NCBI GenBank assembly: GCA_030323885.1
Contig: CM059199.1
Coordinates: 77,720,781 to 77,784,780 of the forward strand
From: Branchipolynoe longqiensis
Taxonomy: Eukaryota > Annelida > Polychaeta > Phyllodocida > Polynoidae
Length of the DNA stretch: 64,000 bases
Reading direction: 5' to 3'
The notes below the pieces were generated by a model. That model was not told the origin of the DNA. It saw nothing but the letters and a program-made list of their open reading frames with translations, and made no database searches. Made by a program: the position numbers and the translations under genes. This document shows positions 31,938 to 44,454 of this stretch, one piece after another (position 1 is the first letter of the stretch; each line of letters starts with the position of its first letter).

Positions 31938-32182
31938 AGTGCTTTATGTGAATCTGAACAAAAGAGCCATTATTTGGCATATCTCACTATTAACCTGAAG
32001 CTGAGAGGCATTAAGACCGACTCATGGACGCAACTCTCACAGCAGAGAGCTAAATGGAGAGCGGCAGTCAAGTAATGAAAGCAGTCTTTGTCGCATCGCG
32101 ACCGACAGCATGATGATGATGATGATGAGTGCTTTATGTGAATCTGAACAAAAGAGCCATTATTTGGCATATCTCACTATTA
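31938..32182 (+). mobile_element. LINE 3' end with 55-bp direct flanks
   Basis: The insert 31993-32127 ends an ORF with RGIKTDSWTQLSQQR, AKWRAAVK and a stop, then a short UTR and (ATG)n. It is the same LINE tail as 755-860. Identical 55-bp copies of AGTGCTTTATG...CACTATTA flank it (31938-31992 and 32128-32182). This looks like an unusually long target-site duplication, so the insertion is probably recent. Confidence 0.82.
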
Positions 32183-32606
32183 TACCTTGTATATACAAAC
32201 TGCTACCTTTCAGGTACCCCTGCGGTGTATCTAACCCAGTTCCATAGTGACACGGTGGCGCCACCTGTATTTACAATTATATCATTTAACAGGAGAGGTA
32301 CCGAACCTCTCTTATCCGGCTTCCAGAATTACCACAAAACTGGCTTTTTCTAAATTGGTTTATTTTTGATTTCGCACGCTGGGTGTAGTTCGCTGGATGG
32401 CCACTTTGTTTTATATTATATTTAATATATCTAACAAATATATATATATAATACATATCTATAATAAATACATATAATATGCATCATATATTCATTCATT
32501 ATATGGAATGATAAGAACCCGCTTAGAATGTATATATCATAACCTTGTTAAGCTAGAAAAAAACGCTTCCGAGCGAATGGAGTGTGACGCCCCACACAGT
32601 GGGCGT

Positions 32607-32625
32607 GGGGGGGGGGGGGGGGGGT

Positions 32626-32655
<30 letters not shown>
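32607..32655 (+). repeat. Poly(G) run
   Basis: 49 bases, all G except one T at 32625. G-quadruplex prone; its length in the assembly is uncertain. Confidence 0.9.
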
Positions 32656-32656
<1 letters not shown>

Positions 32657-32659
32657 AGA

Positions 32660-33282
32660 GAGGTGCATGCTGGGCCCCTCCACACCCCCACCCCCAGAGT
32701 GGCGTGTGGGGGGCGGGTGGAGGAGACAACCACACAGCATATTATTACACGCCATAAAGGGTTTATCACTAACCATATTATATAATGGATCTATTATATC
32801 TTTATTTTTATTAGTTTGTTTTATATTTTAAGCATATATTTAGGCTGTCTCCAGAAAACCAGGAAATCCTCAAATCCGGGTCACTACCGGTCCCAAGCTT
32901 GCCGGATTTTTGGTCCAGTGTCACAGTTTCCGCCGTCTGCCAGTTTCCGCAGTACGCATCGCTTCTGCGCATCCGTCAAAATCGAACAGCATCGTCACTA
33001 ACCTTATAAATTTAATATAATGTTTTTGGTAAAGATGTTTTCTATATGTGTACCAAGCGATTTGTCTCTAGGTGGTGTGGATTTAGAGATATTTCACTTT
33101 TTCTGTATGAAGATTGCTCACGGCTATTGACAATGCATTTGAGTGTAGGCGTACCGCGGAAACTGGCGGACAGCGGAAACTGCGACACTGGGACCTGTGT
33201 AACCATAGCCTGCAGAAAATTAGTGAAACTTGAACTGCTGAAACATCAGAACAAACTGAAAAGAAAGTTGTCTGTAACAACA
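32660..33282. other. Unassigned stretch
   Basis: No gene recognised. 32860-33000 repeats AGTTTCCGC-type words. The short open frames are not convincing. Confidence 0.4.
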
Positions 33283-33798
33283 AGGTCCGTACACATGTGA
33301 AGATACAGAATTCAAGGCTATTTCAAGGCTGTTTTTGATAGGAATTCAAGACTATTTTCATTTGGATTTCAGAAAAAAAAAAAAAACAGCGAATGGCAAT
33401 TTTGGACAAATTCATATCAGTGGGGCCAGTTTGATGGAAGTCAAGGCTATGTAAGACTAATTACCCAAAATAGATTAAATTCGAGACTTTTCAAGGTTTT
33501 GATATAGGGCAAATGAAGTTCAAGACTTGAAGAATTCAGGCGCAAAATCCCGTAAAGCCCGAACCGAAAAGTGAGATAAACATTGAAGTGACCTTCAAAA
33601 GGTCAATTTCTTTATATTCCTACCTTTGTGTTCATTGCTCCATAACCATTTCATGACACGAACATTTGATTTAGTGAGAACTAAAATTACCTTCACATAA
33701 AAAACTTTTATTTTAATTAAATATTTGGATTGGCGTTTACAGGGTTTTCCGTCTGAACTCTTCACTTTTCAAGACTTTCCAAGCCGCATACGGACCCT
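33283..33798. mobile_element. Element family Q, copy 1, interrupted
   Basis: It begins AAGGTCCGTACACATGTGAA and ends CATACGGACCCT (short inverted ends). The interior is rich in TTCAAGRC words. It is split at 33528-33764 by MITE M. A second, uninterrupted copy is at 54282-54592. Confidence 0.75.
33528..33764. mobile_element. MITE family M, copy 3, nested in Q
   Basis: Ends TGAAGAATTCAGGCGCAAAA and TTTTCCGTCTGAACTCTTCA, with GGCGTTTAC inside. It interrupts CAAGACTTTTCAAGAC of element Q, giving a relative age order. Confidence 0.82.
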
Positions 33799-33889
33799 CC
33801 AACAACAACAACATGACACGTCTGCTCAATCTCTTTAACAGGGCTAAGCCAATGATGTCTGGCCACATTTTGGTTGGAATCGCAGAAAA

Positions 33890-34130
33890 TCAGAGGAAGA
33901 TGGCGGCGATCTTTGGATCCTTGTGAGTAAGAAAAGTGATGACGACACAGACAACAGGAGACGCGAGGGTTGACTTGGATGCTTTATGTATATGGTCGCC
34001 ACTCCGTCAGTACATGGAGTGGGTATATAGGAAAACGCCAAAAGAATCAGGTTCTCGGCTCACTCAGCTTACAACGCACGACAAGGAAATGGTTGACGGC
34101 CGTAATAACCGCACTCAGTAGTAGTATTGT
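33890..34130 (+). other. Unassigned segment with YY1-like site
   Basis: AAGATGGCGGC at 33897-33907 is a consensus YY1-type site. A short open frame follows without recognised homology. Nothing else can be supported. Confidence 0.25.
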
Positions 34131-34254
34131 ATCGGAGGGACTTCGAGGAAGTCGTAACAATGTCTTCGTAAATATCATCACATATGCACAAATTGTAAAC
34201 AACACCACTGCCGCCTTGGGCAGAGAGCAGCACGCCCACAACCAGCACCGCGAT

Positions 34255-35070
34255 CAGTCACGGTGAGTCGCAATGTGGTGACAACCAGTCACACGGTGAC
34301 TCAGTAATAATGACAATCAGTCATGGTCACTCGCAATGTAATGACAATCAGTTATAGTGACTTACTATGTAATGCGAATCAATCATAGCAACACACTATA
34401 TTATGGCAATCAGTCACAGTGACTCATTATATAATGACAATCAGTCACAGTGACTCAATATGTAATGGCAATCAGTCATAGTGACACACTATATAATGGC
34501 AAATAGTCAGACTGTCTCATTACATAATGATAATCAGTCACAGTGACTTACTACATACTGAAACTCAGTCACAGTGACTCATAATGAAAACCAGTCACGG
34601 TGACTCACTGCGTAATGAAAAGCTGCCACAGTAACTTACAATGTAATAAGAATCAGTTATATTAATTCGCACAGTGACTCACTATATAATGATAATTAGT
34701 GACAGTGACTCACTATGTAACTACAATCAGTCTCAGTGACTCAATATGGCACCACATAATGAGTCACTGTTTCTTATTGTCATTACAATCAGTCACAGTG
34801 ACTCACTATGTAACTACAATCAGACACAGCGACTCACTCTGTAATATCAATCAGTCACAGTGACTCACTATGTAGTGACAATCACTCACAATGATTCACT
34901 ATGTAATGACAATCAGTCGTAGTAATTCGCAATATGGTGACGATCAGTCACTGTGACTCACTCTGTAATGACAATCAGTCATATTTATTTACTCATATGT
35001 GACAGCAATCGGTCACAGTGTCTCATATGTGACAGCCATCGGTCACAATGACTCGTGTGTGACAACAACC
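34255..35070. repeat. ~31-bp satellite
   Basis: About 25 degenerate copies of AATGACAATCAGTCACAGTG then ACTCACTATGT. Units vary in length, and no HOR is obvious. Confidence 0.9.
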
Positions 35071-35104
35071 AAAGGGGTAACCTACCTGAATACCAGTGAC
35101 ACTC

Positions 35105-35300
35105 AGATATGTATGTATATATATACACACATATACATATAATATATACATATACTATATATACATATGTATTATATATTATATATATATACATATATAT
35201 ATATGTACATATAATAATATATATACATATATATGTATATATATAATATATACATATATGATACATATAATATATATGTACATATATATGCATACAGATA
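35105..35300. repeat. AT-rich TATACATA microsatellite
   Basis: ATATACATATATGTAT-type repeats in both orientations. Confidence 0.9.
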
Positions 35301-35399
35301 GACATTATGTGTGTACAATGTGCAGCTGTTGGCTGCTTACACCGGTGGATCTGCAACTTACCGGTCATGTGTCTACACCTGGCGGTCACACCTGTTAAC

Positions 35400-36120
35400 A
35401 ACGTGTCACTGACTCTAACAGGCGCTGCACACCTACGCACACCACATGACCTCACGCAGGCCGCGTCTGGTTGACCTATTTAGGTCACAATGCTCGACAC
35501 TGCACACGTCCCGTTAGAAGTTCTCTATGTTGCCGCCAGGGCTGCGTCTTACAAAACAAAGTCACATGACAGGAGTCCACTTGACTCTGTAGGTGATATC
35601 CGCGCCGGTTGTCATGGTGATGGAGGATGTGCTGCCCCCTACCAGGCCGTGCTGGAACTGGCCTATACAATCACACGCTTATATTACATGGGTCACAGAC
35701 TACACCTAATAGCGACGTCACCCGGGGAGACCAGGTGACGTCATACCTGTACAGTGACGTCATAACCAGCAACAGCTGCCCGCTTGACTGTATTTGATTT
35801 ACCAAAGTACTCGGTTCCGACATTTAGCAAAAGGACAAACTGTACACAAACCATACTAATTCGACCCCCCCCCCCCCCCCCCCCCCCCAGGCCTGCCTCG
35901 CCCCGCGCGCCGGCAGGAGTTGGGGTGCGCGCCGTGTGTCTGGGTAGCTACTTCTGCGTCGTGTTGTAGACGCGGTGATTGGCTGGGCTGATTTACCGCC
36001 ATATAAGGCAATGCGCTGTCACATTTACAGTAGGACGCATAAATACTAATTTGGTATATTTATTTAATATATATATTTTTTTTTGTTTGTTTGTTGAAGA
36101 AGAAAAGCTACAGCAGCAAA
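35400..36120. other. Unassigned stretch
   Basis: TGACGTCA at 35736-35743 and 35755-35762, a C run at 35865-35888, CpG-rich 35890-35970, and a T run near 36076. No gene recognised. Confidence 0.35.
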
Positions 36121-36133
36121 CTGGGGGGGAAAA

Positions 36134-36319
36134 ATGGCTGAAGTTAGGGAAACCGGAACCGGAATTCAGGAATCGCCACCCGCCGCCGCAACCAGGGGGC
36201 AGGCGGGTCCCGCGAGTGTCATGGCGATCGTCTCGTCACGTGGTCTGTTATTGAAGGTTGCTATGGTTACGGTTACTACCCACAGTGATTTGTTCGGGGC
36301 AGGGTGGCGCTGGCCGTGA
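36134..36319 (+). CDS. Weak candidate host exon (61 codons)
   Basis: An ATG in a good context (GGGAAAAATGGCTG) opens MAEVRETGTGIQES, followed by an Ala/Gly-rich stretch and AIVSSRGLLLKVAMVTVTTH, with CpG-rich surroundings upstream. I do not recognise the protein. A non-canonical first exon is possible, but the frame could be chance; no splice donor is clearly better than others. Confidence 0.12.
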   Translation: MAEVRETGTGIQESPPAAATRGQAGPASVMAIVSSRGLLLKVAMVTVTTHSDLFGAGWRWP

Positions 36320-36509
36320 AATGACATGGGTGGGAAACAGTACCACGTGACCCAAACTGCGCGCGCAGCTGCACGGCACGCGTCCCACCAGGCGGCGCGT
36401 TGGCAGTCAGCGCAGGCGTTCGTTTTAGGGCTGCGTGTCAGGGCACCCGACGCCGGTGCCGTTCAAGGTTGCCGACTGTTGGACATTATTACTGAATTGT
36501 AAACTATTC

Positions 36510-36750
36510 AGTGGAATTAGATTTTGTTAATTGTTTGCTACAGTTGTTGATTAAGCAGAGGAAATTTGAACCGCAGACAAATTGGTCTTCCTCATTCCAC
36601 TGCTGCATCTTATTAATGTCGAGTGCCAAGCTAGGTAGCGGCAAGTATAAATTTATTAAGTTATTAGTTTGATTCAGCCAGGATTTGAATCCACAACCTT
36701 CCACCACACGGGGCGCAGACGCTCAACTCATTCGGTGATCTCATCTGGTG
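36510..36750 (-). mobile_element. SINE family A, partial
   Basis: Distal body plus degraded head: AATGTCGAGTGCCAAGCTAG, TTTGATTCAGCCAGGATTTG and CAACTCATTCGGTG (plus reading). Confidence 0.62.
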
Positions 36751-37430
36751 AATCATGTAACTATGTAGGATGGGTGCGGGTTTGTTAGTGTGGGTTGGCA
36801 TGTGTATAACACATCCAGTTGGGAACTGGTGTGACCCAGACTGAGTGACGAATTATGAATATTCCAGTTATTAATCAATAAGTCAAACACCGCATCAATG
36901 TCGGGTCTGTGGGCTGGTGTTGTATAACACTACTACTGTCATGTATAACACTATTACTGTCATGTATAGCATCATTACTGTCATGTATAACATTATTATT
37001 CATTAATGGCGGTTACACTCAGCTTCCATGAACCAAGCTGCTTTTAGATGTTTTCAATGACGTCATACTACACACTCTCTCACACAAATGTTCATCAGGA
37101 TATCACGCTACATTGCGTCATTAACGACAAGATGTTTGGCCACCTTTCTTTCATATTTCACATTATATATATATATTTATTTATTTATTTATTTAAAATC
37201 AACCCCAAAAAGAATCACAATAACATTCTGCACAAGGTGCGGCAGTTAGCGCATAGACAGAAAGACAGAGACTGACTGACAACAATGTAATAATATAATA
37301 TAATATACCCTGTGTGCCGTAGAAGACTGTGCCGCGGGAACCTAAGAATTGCTGGATAAAATGGAGGACGACATTATTACAAAAAAACGAGGTTTTCTGG
37401 TGAGCTTTTCCCGCCTTTTGCAGTTTAATG
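36751..37430. other. Unassigned stretch
   Basis: It contains a ~25-bp tandem (TATTACTGTCATGTATAACA) at 36917-36995 and (TTTA)n at 37170-37195. No gene recognised. Confidence 0.4.
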
Positions 37431-37444
37431 AGTTTCGGACATAG

Positions 37445-38090
37445 AGCGAAACGCCGCCACCGCCGCCACCGCCGCCTCCCGCCGCCTCCCGCCGCCACCA
37501 TAATCAATATTATAACTGCGACGTCAAAACCGCGTTGAGTTTTAAATCTCGCCAGAACCCGGCTGGCGCGAGAACAGGCGCGAGAGTTGAGGGGGGAGGG
37601 GAGCAAACGGAACTCTCGACTGGTGGCGGGTGGTGGCGGGCGGTGGTGGATGGGGGCGGGCGGTGGTGGTGGGGGGGGGGGGGCAGGAGGGGTGGGGAGG
37701 GAAGACTAGAAGTATATATGCATCCATATGGATGTGCTATATTATAGCTTGAGAGGTGCCGTGGCGGCGTTAGCGGAGGTAGTGATGGTGGTGTGTGGTG
37801 GTGGTGTGTGGTGGTGGTGTGTGGTGGTGTTGTGTGGTGGTGGTGGTGTGTGGTGGTGGTGTGTGGTGGTGGTGTGTGGTGGTGTTGTGTGGTGGTGGTG
37901 GTGTGTGGTGGTGGTGTGTGGTGGTGGTGTGTGGTGATGGTGTGTGGTGATGGTGGTGTGTGGTAGTGTGTGGTGGTGGTGTGTGGTGGTGGTGTGTGGT
38001 GATGTTGGTGTGTGGTGGTGGTGTGTGGTGATGGTGGTGTGTGGTGGTGGTGTGTGGTGGTGGTGTGTGGTGGTGGCGGGTTGTGAGCAG
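37445..38090. repeat. CCGCCACCG and GGTGGTGTGT minisatellites
   Basis: 37445-37500 is CCGCCACCGCCGCC-type. 37620-37680 is GGTGGCGGGTGGTGG-type. 37780-38090 is GGTGGTGTGTGGTGGTGGT with variant units. Open frames on both strands are by-products of composition. Confidence 0.88.
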
Positions 38091-39290
38091 TGGGTGCTGA
38101 ATTAAGGTATGTGAGTGTGTGCGTGAGGGTAAGTTCAGGGTGTGTAGGCATGTGTGCACGTGCACTATACAGCCTCTACACACCGCGCCTGTATGACGGG
38201 GGTGAGGGGGTGGGTGGATGGGGGTGTGAGGGGTGTGTGGAGGGGGGGGGCAGTGCGGCGTATATTGCCGAGAGCCTCGTAACTGTACTGCCTCCACAAC
38301 TGAGTAGGAGTGGGTGGGGAAAGTGGGTCTCACAAAACCATCAGCCTCGACCCACCGCCTCCACCCCACCCACATACACACGCTCTACCCACCCCCACAC
38401 CCCCACCCCTACCCCCACCACTCACCTCTACACACTCTACACACGCCTCTACACACCACCACCACTCACCTGCACTCAGTAGACCCATCTCCACCATCCA
38501 CTACCTAACCCAACCTCCCCCCACACAACCCCCACCACCGCCCACACTACCCCACCACCACGCACACTATTCTACCCCCACACTACCCCCACCTCCCGCA
38601 CACTACCCCCAAACTCCCCCACCTCCACCACCACCCATCCCTCAAGGTTCGCATAGTTCCCCTTTACGTCTCCTCATCGCCTGGGGGGCACCCCCTCCCC
38701 TCCCCCCCATCTCCCCCCGCCACCCCCCTCCCCACCCCCTCTCACCCCCCCTCACCCACCCCCTCTCTACCCAGCATGCACGCGCACGCCGCTACACAAT
38801 GCCTGCTGCGTCGCCAAAAACGTTGCCATAGCTACGGACTCGTTCTATACAAATTGGGCCCAGCCAATATTGCAGGCTGCAGCCGGTGGTGGTGCTGGTG
38901 GTGCTGGTGGTGCTGGTGGAGCTGATGGTTCAGGGTGGTGCCGGTGGTGCTGGGTGGTGCCATGCCCATTTCGGCCCCCTTCCTCCCCTCCACCCACTCA
39001 TCCCCTCCCTTGTCCCCCACCCTCCCGGTGCCCCTTTCCTCCCTTTCCTCCCCTCCCTCCCCTCCCACCTCCCTCCCTTCCCACCCCCTCCCCTCCCTCC
39101 ACGGTTCTAGCAGAGAACTGCTAACCAACAGAGCTCCTCACTCCAACAACCCCGTTTTCTTTCCCCTCTCCTCCCCTTCAGCCATCACCACCACCTCCTC
39201 CACCACTACCACCTCCTCCCACCACCACCACCACCACCACCACCACCCACTCCACCTCCACTACCACCACCTTCGTCTCTACACTAGAAT
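38091..39290. repeat. C-rich and CAC-rich low-complexity region
   Basis: 38335-38780 is CCCCACCAC-type. 38885-38960 is GGTGGTGCTGGTGG. 38960-39110 is CCTCCC-type, and 39180-39255 is (CAC)n. No coding region is supported. Confidence 0.8.
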
Positions 39291-40572
39291 AAACCCGGTT
39301 TTCACATCAAAATGACGCGACAAAAAAAGCACCGTATAAAATACCAAACATACTGTACACAATATTATATAACACACTATAACCATACTATCGTCACAGA
39401 GTTCTCGTCAGTAATCATACAGTGAAGAGCATTGACACGACCACACACCACACACACACCACACACAGTTCACACCGATGTGGATAAATACAAACTAAAT
39501 ACAAACTAAATACCCCCCCCCCCCCCGTGTGATCGTCACTAGTCTGCTGCGCCCCCTGGTGTGTGTTGTTGACACTCACTGACTGCAGTCACTCTGCACA
39601 CCACACATTGCACTCTGCAGTTCGCAAAGTGCCCTACTTCGGGGCCTGGTCTATGAGGAGCCAGATTCGCTCACACTGCCACACAGTCTAGATACACTCA
39701 CCCCACAATCACAGATAGGGACGCGCTAGCTGACAAATAGGGCTGATCTGGGCGTTGCAGTAGCGGGCCCAGCCCGGCACCCAGCCCAGTTTCCGCCCTG
39801 CCTGCGCGTCTACGGCCCGGTCGGACGTGGTCGGCCCGTCTGCGCACGGCCCCGGCAGGCCGCGCGCGTGCCGCGTCGGGCTGAAACGTGCGCATCGAGG
39901 CGTGTTTTCGGTTTCAGCCGTTCGCTGACTTGGGCGGCGCGCCGTGTGCAAAGTGAGACGGTTTTGCGTGGTACACCCACGCAACTCGGCATGACAAGAC
40001 GTCGGCCGAGTTTGGAGCTCCTGCGGCAGGCTGGCAGGCTGACAGGCAGGCGAGCAGGCAGACAGGCAGGCTGACAGGCAGGCGAGCAGGCAGGCAGGCG
40101 CGCAGGCAGGCGGGCAGGCAGGCGGGAAGGCGCCCAGAGCCAACGCATGCGCAGTGCAGGCGAGCTACTATTATATACCAGCAGCGCTCCTAGCGGGCAC
40201 AAGTGGTATACAAACTCGCCCGGCTCGCACCACCGACGACGGCTCCCTCCGACAGGCTGTAATTATCAATAATAGGCAGCGCCGAATACCCACCTCCCCC
40301 CCCCCCCACACCCTCCCCGACCCTCCCCCATTCCACCTCTCACCTCTCTCCCTCCCACCAGCCACCCTCCCTCTTCTCCAACCAGCGCGCCGCCTCCTCC
40401 ACCACCTCTCACCTCTACTCGCCCCTTCCACCAGCAACTCACCCCCACTCCCCCCTCACCCCCTCCCCACACTCATGGCACGAGTTCTGCGTCGGGAAGG
40501 ACATACATTTCAGTCCGACCCCTTACTTATGCACACATACAACCGTCTAGACTCCTATATTAGATACATATC

Positions 40573-40619
<47 letters not shown>

Positions 40620-40980
40620 CTGCCTTTGCAATATACGCCTGTGTTACTCAGACTAATATCAGTCCAGTAGCCACCTCCCCACAGGAAGTGACCTGTGACC
40701 CTGTGCGGCTGCGTAGTAAGGTCTCCTTGATTCGGAGACGAGCTGTGAAAATACGCCCTCAATCCCGTCTTTCACTCATCTTTTACCCCCCTACCTTCTA
40801 CCCCCCCCCCACCTCCAGCCCCCCCTCCACCCCTCCACTGTTACGTCTACACGTGCGTCTCCATCTCCGTCTGCGTGTGTGACCGGACACGGGTCACTTC
40901 ACCAGTCACGTGACGGCCTGCTTGGTGCCGAGGTGCGAGCACTCGTCCCGAACACCGCCACACGCCCAGCCGGGTGTGTG
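39291..40980. other. GC-rich and simple-repeat stretch, no gene
   Basis: 39740-40150 is CpG-rich, with an NRF1-like GCATGCGCA at about 40145 and a GGCAGGCGAGCAGGCA minisatellite at 40025-40125. 40295-40470 is C-rich. 40565-40612 is (CA)n(TA)n. No exon recognised. Confidence 0.4.
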
Positions 40981-40984
40981 GGGA

Positions 40985-41060
40985 TCGGTTTGTTGGTACT
41001 TGGAGTTTAACGTCCTGGCAACATCTAAGGTCATATCAAGACGGGGATGTGTTGGGAAGC
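40985..41060 (-). mobile_element. SINE family A fragment
   Basis: GGTACTTGGAGTTTAACGTC then CAACATCTAAGGTCATATCA: distal body only. Confidence 0.6.
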
Positions 41061-41195
41061 TGGACACTGTAACTTCCAGACCGTCTCAACCTAGCAACCA
41101 GTTAGATTGAGATTGTACCAGTGAGGTCTGGTTGTACCAGTTAGAACGGATTGTACCAGTCTCGCCTAGCTGTACCAGTTAAACCTGGCGATATG

Positions 41196-41440
41196 CAGTA
41201 CAACACACATCGTGACGTCATACATTGCGACCCTATGCAGTGTAACACACATTGTGACGTCATACACCGCGACGCTACGCAGTGTAACACACATCGTGAT
41301 GTCATACAATGCGACACTATGCAGCGTAACACACCTTCTGACATCATACAACGTGACGCTATGCACTGTAACACACATCGTGACGTCATCAACGCGACGC
41401 TATACAGTACAAACACATCGTGACGTCATACAGCGCGACG
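41196..41440. repeat. 42-bp array with a CRE-like site per unit
   Basis: AACACAC recurs at 41202, 41244 and 41286 (42 bp). Exact TGACGTCA lies at 41213, 41255, 41381 and 41421, with one-base variants near 41297 and 41339. About six units. A ~22-bp TTGTACCAGT repeat precedes it (41110-41190). Confidence 0.9.
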
Positions 41441-41769
41441 GCACAGAGTTGAAGATGTGGCGATAGTGACGTCGAGTTGAAATGGGGGGTGAGAGGGTGG
41501 TGTGAGGGTGGTTGCTATAGCGACACTCACGTTTTCACCCAGACACAGCTGTAGTGCAGCACGCCGCTCTCTGTTGGCGAAATGTCGCCTGCTAAATATT
41601 AAACAGCAAGTAAAAACATGCTCTTACTAAAGCTAGACAAAAATATAGGACATTGTCCGATTGAAAGCCTAAACCACACCCCGTGCATTCATTCCCACAA
41701 TGCAGTGCTCAGCAAAGTTTGGTGATATGCGCTGTACACCAAAAGGCTGCGAGTAGGACAGGTCGGCAG

Positions 41770-42205
41770 GGTGAAGGGTTTGGGGATTGGAGGTTGGGGA
41801 TTGGAGGCTGGGGATTGGAGGTTGGAGGTTGGGCTTTGGAGGTTGGAGGGTGGAGGAGCTCACAACCCGCCCCGGGAGCCGACGGTCCTCACCCACCTGG
41901 CGCGGGCCGGCAGAACGCACACCACAGGGGGCGTTCACACCTACACAGGGCGCGTTCACATCTGCACGGGGCGCGTTCACGCCTACACAGGGCGTGTTCA
42001 CACATGTACATTGTGCTTTCACACCTGCACGGGGCACGTTCACACCTGCACAGGGTCTGTTCACACCTTCATAGGGCATATTCACACATGTACAGGGTGT
42101 GTTCACACATGTACAGGGCACGTTCACACCTACAAAGGGCACGTTCACACATATACATGGTGCGTTCACACTTGCACGGGGCGCGTTCACACCTGCACTC
42201 GCCAT
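41770..42205. repeat. 14-bp and 26-bp minisatellites
   Basis: 41770-41860 repeats GATTGGAGGTTGGG. 41925-42205 repeats CACACCTGCACGGGGCGCGTT (about 26-28 bp, roughly 10 copies). Confidence 0.88.
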
Positions 42206-42334
42206 GCCACCAAATAAAGCAGCAGTCTGGGAATGTGAGGAAAGTGGCTGTCAACTAAACCCGACACGGCTCAGGGCTAATTGTACTTAGTACACAAGAC
42301 GCCAGCCATCCTGGTGCCACTGACTTCAGTCTGC

Positions 42335-42890
42335 GGTAATCTGAACCATATTCACATCCAACTTTGAACCATGTTCACACCCAACTTTGAACCAAGTTCA
42401 CATCCAACTCTGAACCATGTTCACGCCCAACTTTGAACCATGTTCACATGCAACTTTGAACCATGTTCACACCCAACTTTGGACCATGTTCACAACAAGC
42501 TTTGAACTATGTTCACATGCAACTTTGAACCATGATCACACACAACTTTGAACCATATTCACATGCAACTTTGAACCATGTTCACACCCAACTTTGAAGC
42601 ATGTTCACATCCAACTTTGAACCATGTTCACACCCAACTTTGAACCATGTTCTCACAGTCACACCTAGCTTGAACCATGTTCTCATACCCATGTTCCCCT
42701 GTGCATGTTCACACCAGACTTTGAACCATGTTTACACTCAATGTGGACTAGGTAACATTTACACCCAGTTCCGACCATGTTCACACCCAACTTTGAACCA
42801 CATTTATACCCAGATCAGACTATGTAATGTTCACACCCAACTTTGACCCATGTTCACACCCAACTTTGAACCATGTTCACGCCCACTCCG
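42335..42890. repeat. 22-bp minisatellite
   Basis: CAACTTTGAACCATGTTCAC repeated about 24 times, with variants and a less regular middle (42650-42780). Confidence 0.9.
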
Positions 42891-42954
42891 GCCCACATGT
42901 ACACCCCGTGTTTTTACTGTCCCCACCCTGTCATGCTGCTCTCGTCTCGACACC

Positions 42955-44215
42955 TCTCACACCCTGCTGCCCGCTCACCCCCTGCTGCCCGCTCACCACC
43001 TGCTGCCCGCTCACCCCCTGCTGCCCGCTCACACCCTGCTGCCCACTCACACCCCGCTTCCCAATCACACCCTACTGCCCGCTCACTCCCTGCTGCCCAC
43101 TCACACCCTGCTACCCACTCACACCCTGCTGCTCAGTCACCCCCTGCTGCCCACTCACACCCTGCTGCCTGCTCACACCCAGCTGCCCGCTCACACCCTG
43201 CTTCCCGCTCACACCCTACTGCCCGCTCAAACCCTGCTGCCCACTCAGCCCCTGCTGCCCAGTCACCCCCTGCTACCCACTCACACCCTGCTTCCCGTTC
43301 AGACCCTACTGCCCGCTCACACCCTGCTGCCCACTCACACCCTGCTACCCACTCACACCCTGCTGCCCGGTCACCCCCTGCTGCCCACTCACACCCTGCT
43401 GCCCGCTCACACCCTGCTGCCTGCTCACACCCTGCTGCCCGATCACACCCTGCTGCCCACTCACACCATGCTTCCCGCTCACACCCTGCTGCCGACCCCC
43501 TGCACCACCACCCCCCCCCCACACCCCCCACACCCCCCCACACCCCCCCACACACCCCCACCCACCACCCCCCTCACACCCTGCTGCCCGCTCACACCCT
43601 GCTGCCCGCTCACACCATGCTTCCCGCTCACACCCTGCTGCCCGCTCACACCATGCTTCCCGCCCACACCCTGATGCCCGCTCACACCCTGCTGGCCGAT
43701 CACCCTCTGCTGCCCGATCACCCCCTGCTGCCCGCTCAGACCCTGCTGCCCGCTCACACCCTGCTGCCCGCTCACACCCTGCTGCCCGCTCGCACCCTGC
43801 TTCCCGCTCACACCCTGCTGCCCGCTCACAACCTGCTACCCACTCACACCCCGGTGCCTGCTCACACCATGCTTCCCGCACACACCCTGCTGCCCGCTTG
43901 CACCCTGCTGCCCACTCACACCCTACTACCCGCTCACACCCCCTGCCCGCTCACACCCTGCTTCCCGCTCACACCCCGCTGCCCGCTCACACCCTGCTAC
44001 CCGCTCACACCATGCTGCCCGCTCACACCCTGCTGCCCGCTCACACCCTGCTGCCTGCTCACACCATGCTTCCCGCTCACACCCTGCTGTCGGCTCATAC
44101 CCTGCTACCCGCTCACACCCGGGTGCCCGCTCACACCATGCTTCCCGCTCACACCCTGCTGCCCACTCACACCCTACTGCCCGATCACACCCTGCTGCCC
44201 GCTCACAACCTGCTA
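42955..44215. repeat. 18-bp minisatellite
   Basis: GCTGCCCGCTCACACCCT repeated about 65 times, broken by a C/A-rich block at 43485-43575. Because 18 is divisible by 3, frames stay open on both strands (AHTLLP, CCPLTP, ARSHPA repeats). I read these as non-coding. Confidence 0.92.
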
Positions 44216-44454
44216 CCCGGTGTATACTACACACATACCGCTGGTATCCGCCCGTCATACTGCCGGCACGGCTCCGTACGGGAGGCCGGGCCGTGTTATT
44301 GTTTTGCTGCTACTCAGTCTGAGGCAGGATGGGTTGGTCAGAGTCGCCTCCCCATGGTTCGTTCCATACACACGTGAGAGCGAGGAGGGGTGGGGGGGGG
44401 GGGGGGGGAGGGGGCTGCAGTACAGCCTCCACGTCGCGGGACCAGCGGCAGCCA

